A DNA stretch of 64,000 bases from Enterobacter sp. Bisph1 (GTDB lineage Bacteria > Pseudomonadota > Gammaproteobacteria > Enterobacterales > Enterobacteriaceae): the NCBI RefSeq assembly GCF_000814905.1, contig NZ_JXAG01000042.1, forward strand, positions 124,001 through 188,000, written 5' to 3'. Shown here piece by piece: positions 63,660-64,000 of the stretch. The notes beneath the pieces were generated by a model. That model made no database searches, was not told the origin of the DNA, and saw only the letters and a program-made list of their open reading frames with translations. Each line of letters starts with the position of its first letter. The first letter of the stretch is position 1. A program made the translations under genes and the position numbers.

Positions 63660-64000
63660 ATGTCAAAAACACGGCTTAGTAAGCCCGGTTTTCCAGCCAA
63701 GTCTATGCTGACCGTTATGTTAATAGCTGCGTCATCCACATCTTATGCAGCAGAGAGTATTGATCAACTGGCAACACGCATTGGGATGGATCACTTTCGG
63801 GAGGCGATTAAGAAGGGCGACCGCAACGGCTTTAAAACACTGCCCGCAAAAGGCTATAAAAACGGCCTTACCGGGCTGTTAATCAAAACTAACACCTACG
63901 TTAATCCCGAATACAGCTTTGCAGATTGCGATACGGACACCGTTATCGTTTCTGTTCAGGAAAACAAAACGCTACCAGGGTGCAGGATCTCTTTGAAGCT
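63660..64000 (+). CDS. Exported protein, unknown, truncated by the window end
   Basis: An open frame from an ATG with GAGGG 8 bases upstream to the window edge (about 113 codons). Signal peptide: MSKTRLSKPGFPAKSMLTVM and LIAASSTSYAA, mature start ESIDQLATRIGMDHFREAI. Two Cys (in ADCDTD and PGCRI) could form a disulfide. The protein is not recognised; signal plus divergent XRE gene suggests a plasmid- or island-borne unit. Confidence 0.6.
   Translation, partial: MSKTRLSKPGFPAKSMLTVMLIAASSTSYAAESIDQLATRIGMDHFREAIKKGDRNGFKTLPAKGYKNGLTGLLIKTNTYVNPEYSFADCDTDTVIVSVQENKTLPGCRISLK

Noticed and set aside
1..64000. Search by eye for tRNA, rRNA, CRISPR arrays and intact insertion sequences
   Set aside because: No cloverleaf, rRNA segment, regularly spaced repeat or complete transposase was found; a tRNA or RNA scan would be needed to exclude small RNAs.

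Overview
The window is enterobacterial chromosome, most likely from a plant- or environment-associated member of the Enterobacteriaceae near Enterobacter, Kosakonia or Lelliottia; the genus cannot be fixed from sequence alone. Products such as LysA, LysR, YgeA, AraE, KduD, KduI, YqeF, YjdI and YjdJ match their E. coli counterparts nearly residue for residue as remembered, and the order lysA-lysR-ygeA ... araE-kduD-kduI ... yqeF follows the E. coli K-12 backbone. Into that backbone a pectin-use locus and several AT-richer accessory blocks have been added.

Region 1 (1-3.6 kb) is a truncated LacI-type regulator, lysA/lysR and ygeA. Region 2 (3.6-22.6 kb) is an oligogalacturonide regulon. The porin KdgM admits oligogalacturonides, TogB binds them and TogMNA imports them. 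Two oligogalacturonate lyases (8.9 and 18.8 kb) cut them, KdgF opens the unsaturated monouronate ring, and KduI and KduD carry the product to 2-keto-3-deoxygluconate. Sequences fitting the KdgR operator consensus lie before kdgF, tog (two), kduI and the second lyase. Between the first lyase and araE sits a 4.8 kb accessory block with a papain-like YiiX-type enzyme, a truncated ORF, a cupin, a 430-residue lipoprotein, an ASCH protein and a DUF4126 protein.

Region 3 (22.6-38.1 kb) holds yqeF, a MetNIQ-type ABC importer, a PAS-PAS-GGDEF cyclase, a nitroreductase, roxA, a LysR/PRISE-type reductase pair, a methyltransferase/XRE regulator pair, a CspA-family gene followed by an unannotated YmcF-like zinc-ribbon gene that appears to start at AUU, a short-form uxuA (also feeding 2-keto-3-deoxygluconate), yjdJI and a small P-loop kinase.

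Region 4 (38.7-54.5 kb) is a complete aryl polyene (APE) cluster on the + strand: a lipoprotein, a methyltransferase, apeC to apeR and the phosphopantetheinyl transferase acpT. Most genes overlap or nearly touch, consistent with one long operon behind a good sigma-70 promoter at about 38.73 kb. An IS3-family transposase scar separates it from Region 5 (54.6-59.7 kb): a tightly overlapping, oppositely oriented three-gene outer-membrane operon (unknown barrel, Omp85-like barrel, DUF4056 protein), a divergent OmpC-type porin and a DUF1471 stress peptide. Region 6 (59.7-64 kb) is an AT-rich accessory tail with a YecR-like lipoprotein, a probably N-truncated DUF1493 gene, a pseudogene with an in-frame stop, small unknown genes and an XRE regulator divergent from an exported protein cut by the window end. 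No rRNA, tRNA, CRISPR array or intact insertion sequence was recognised.
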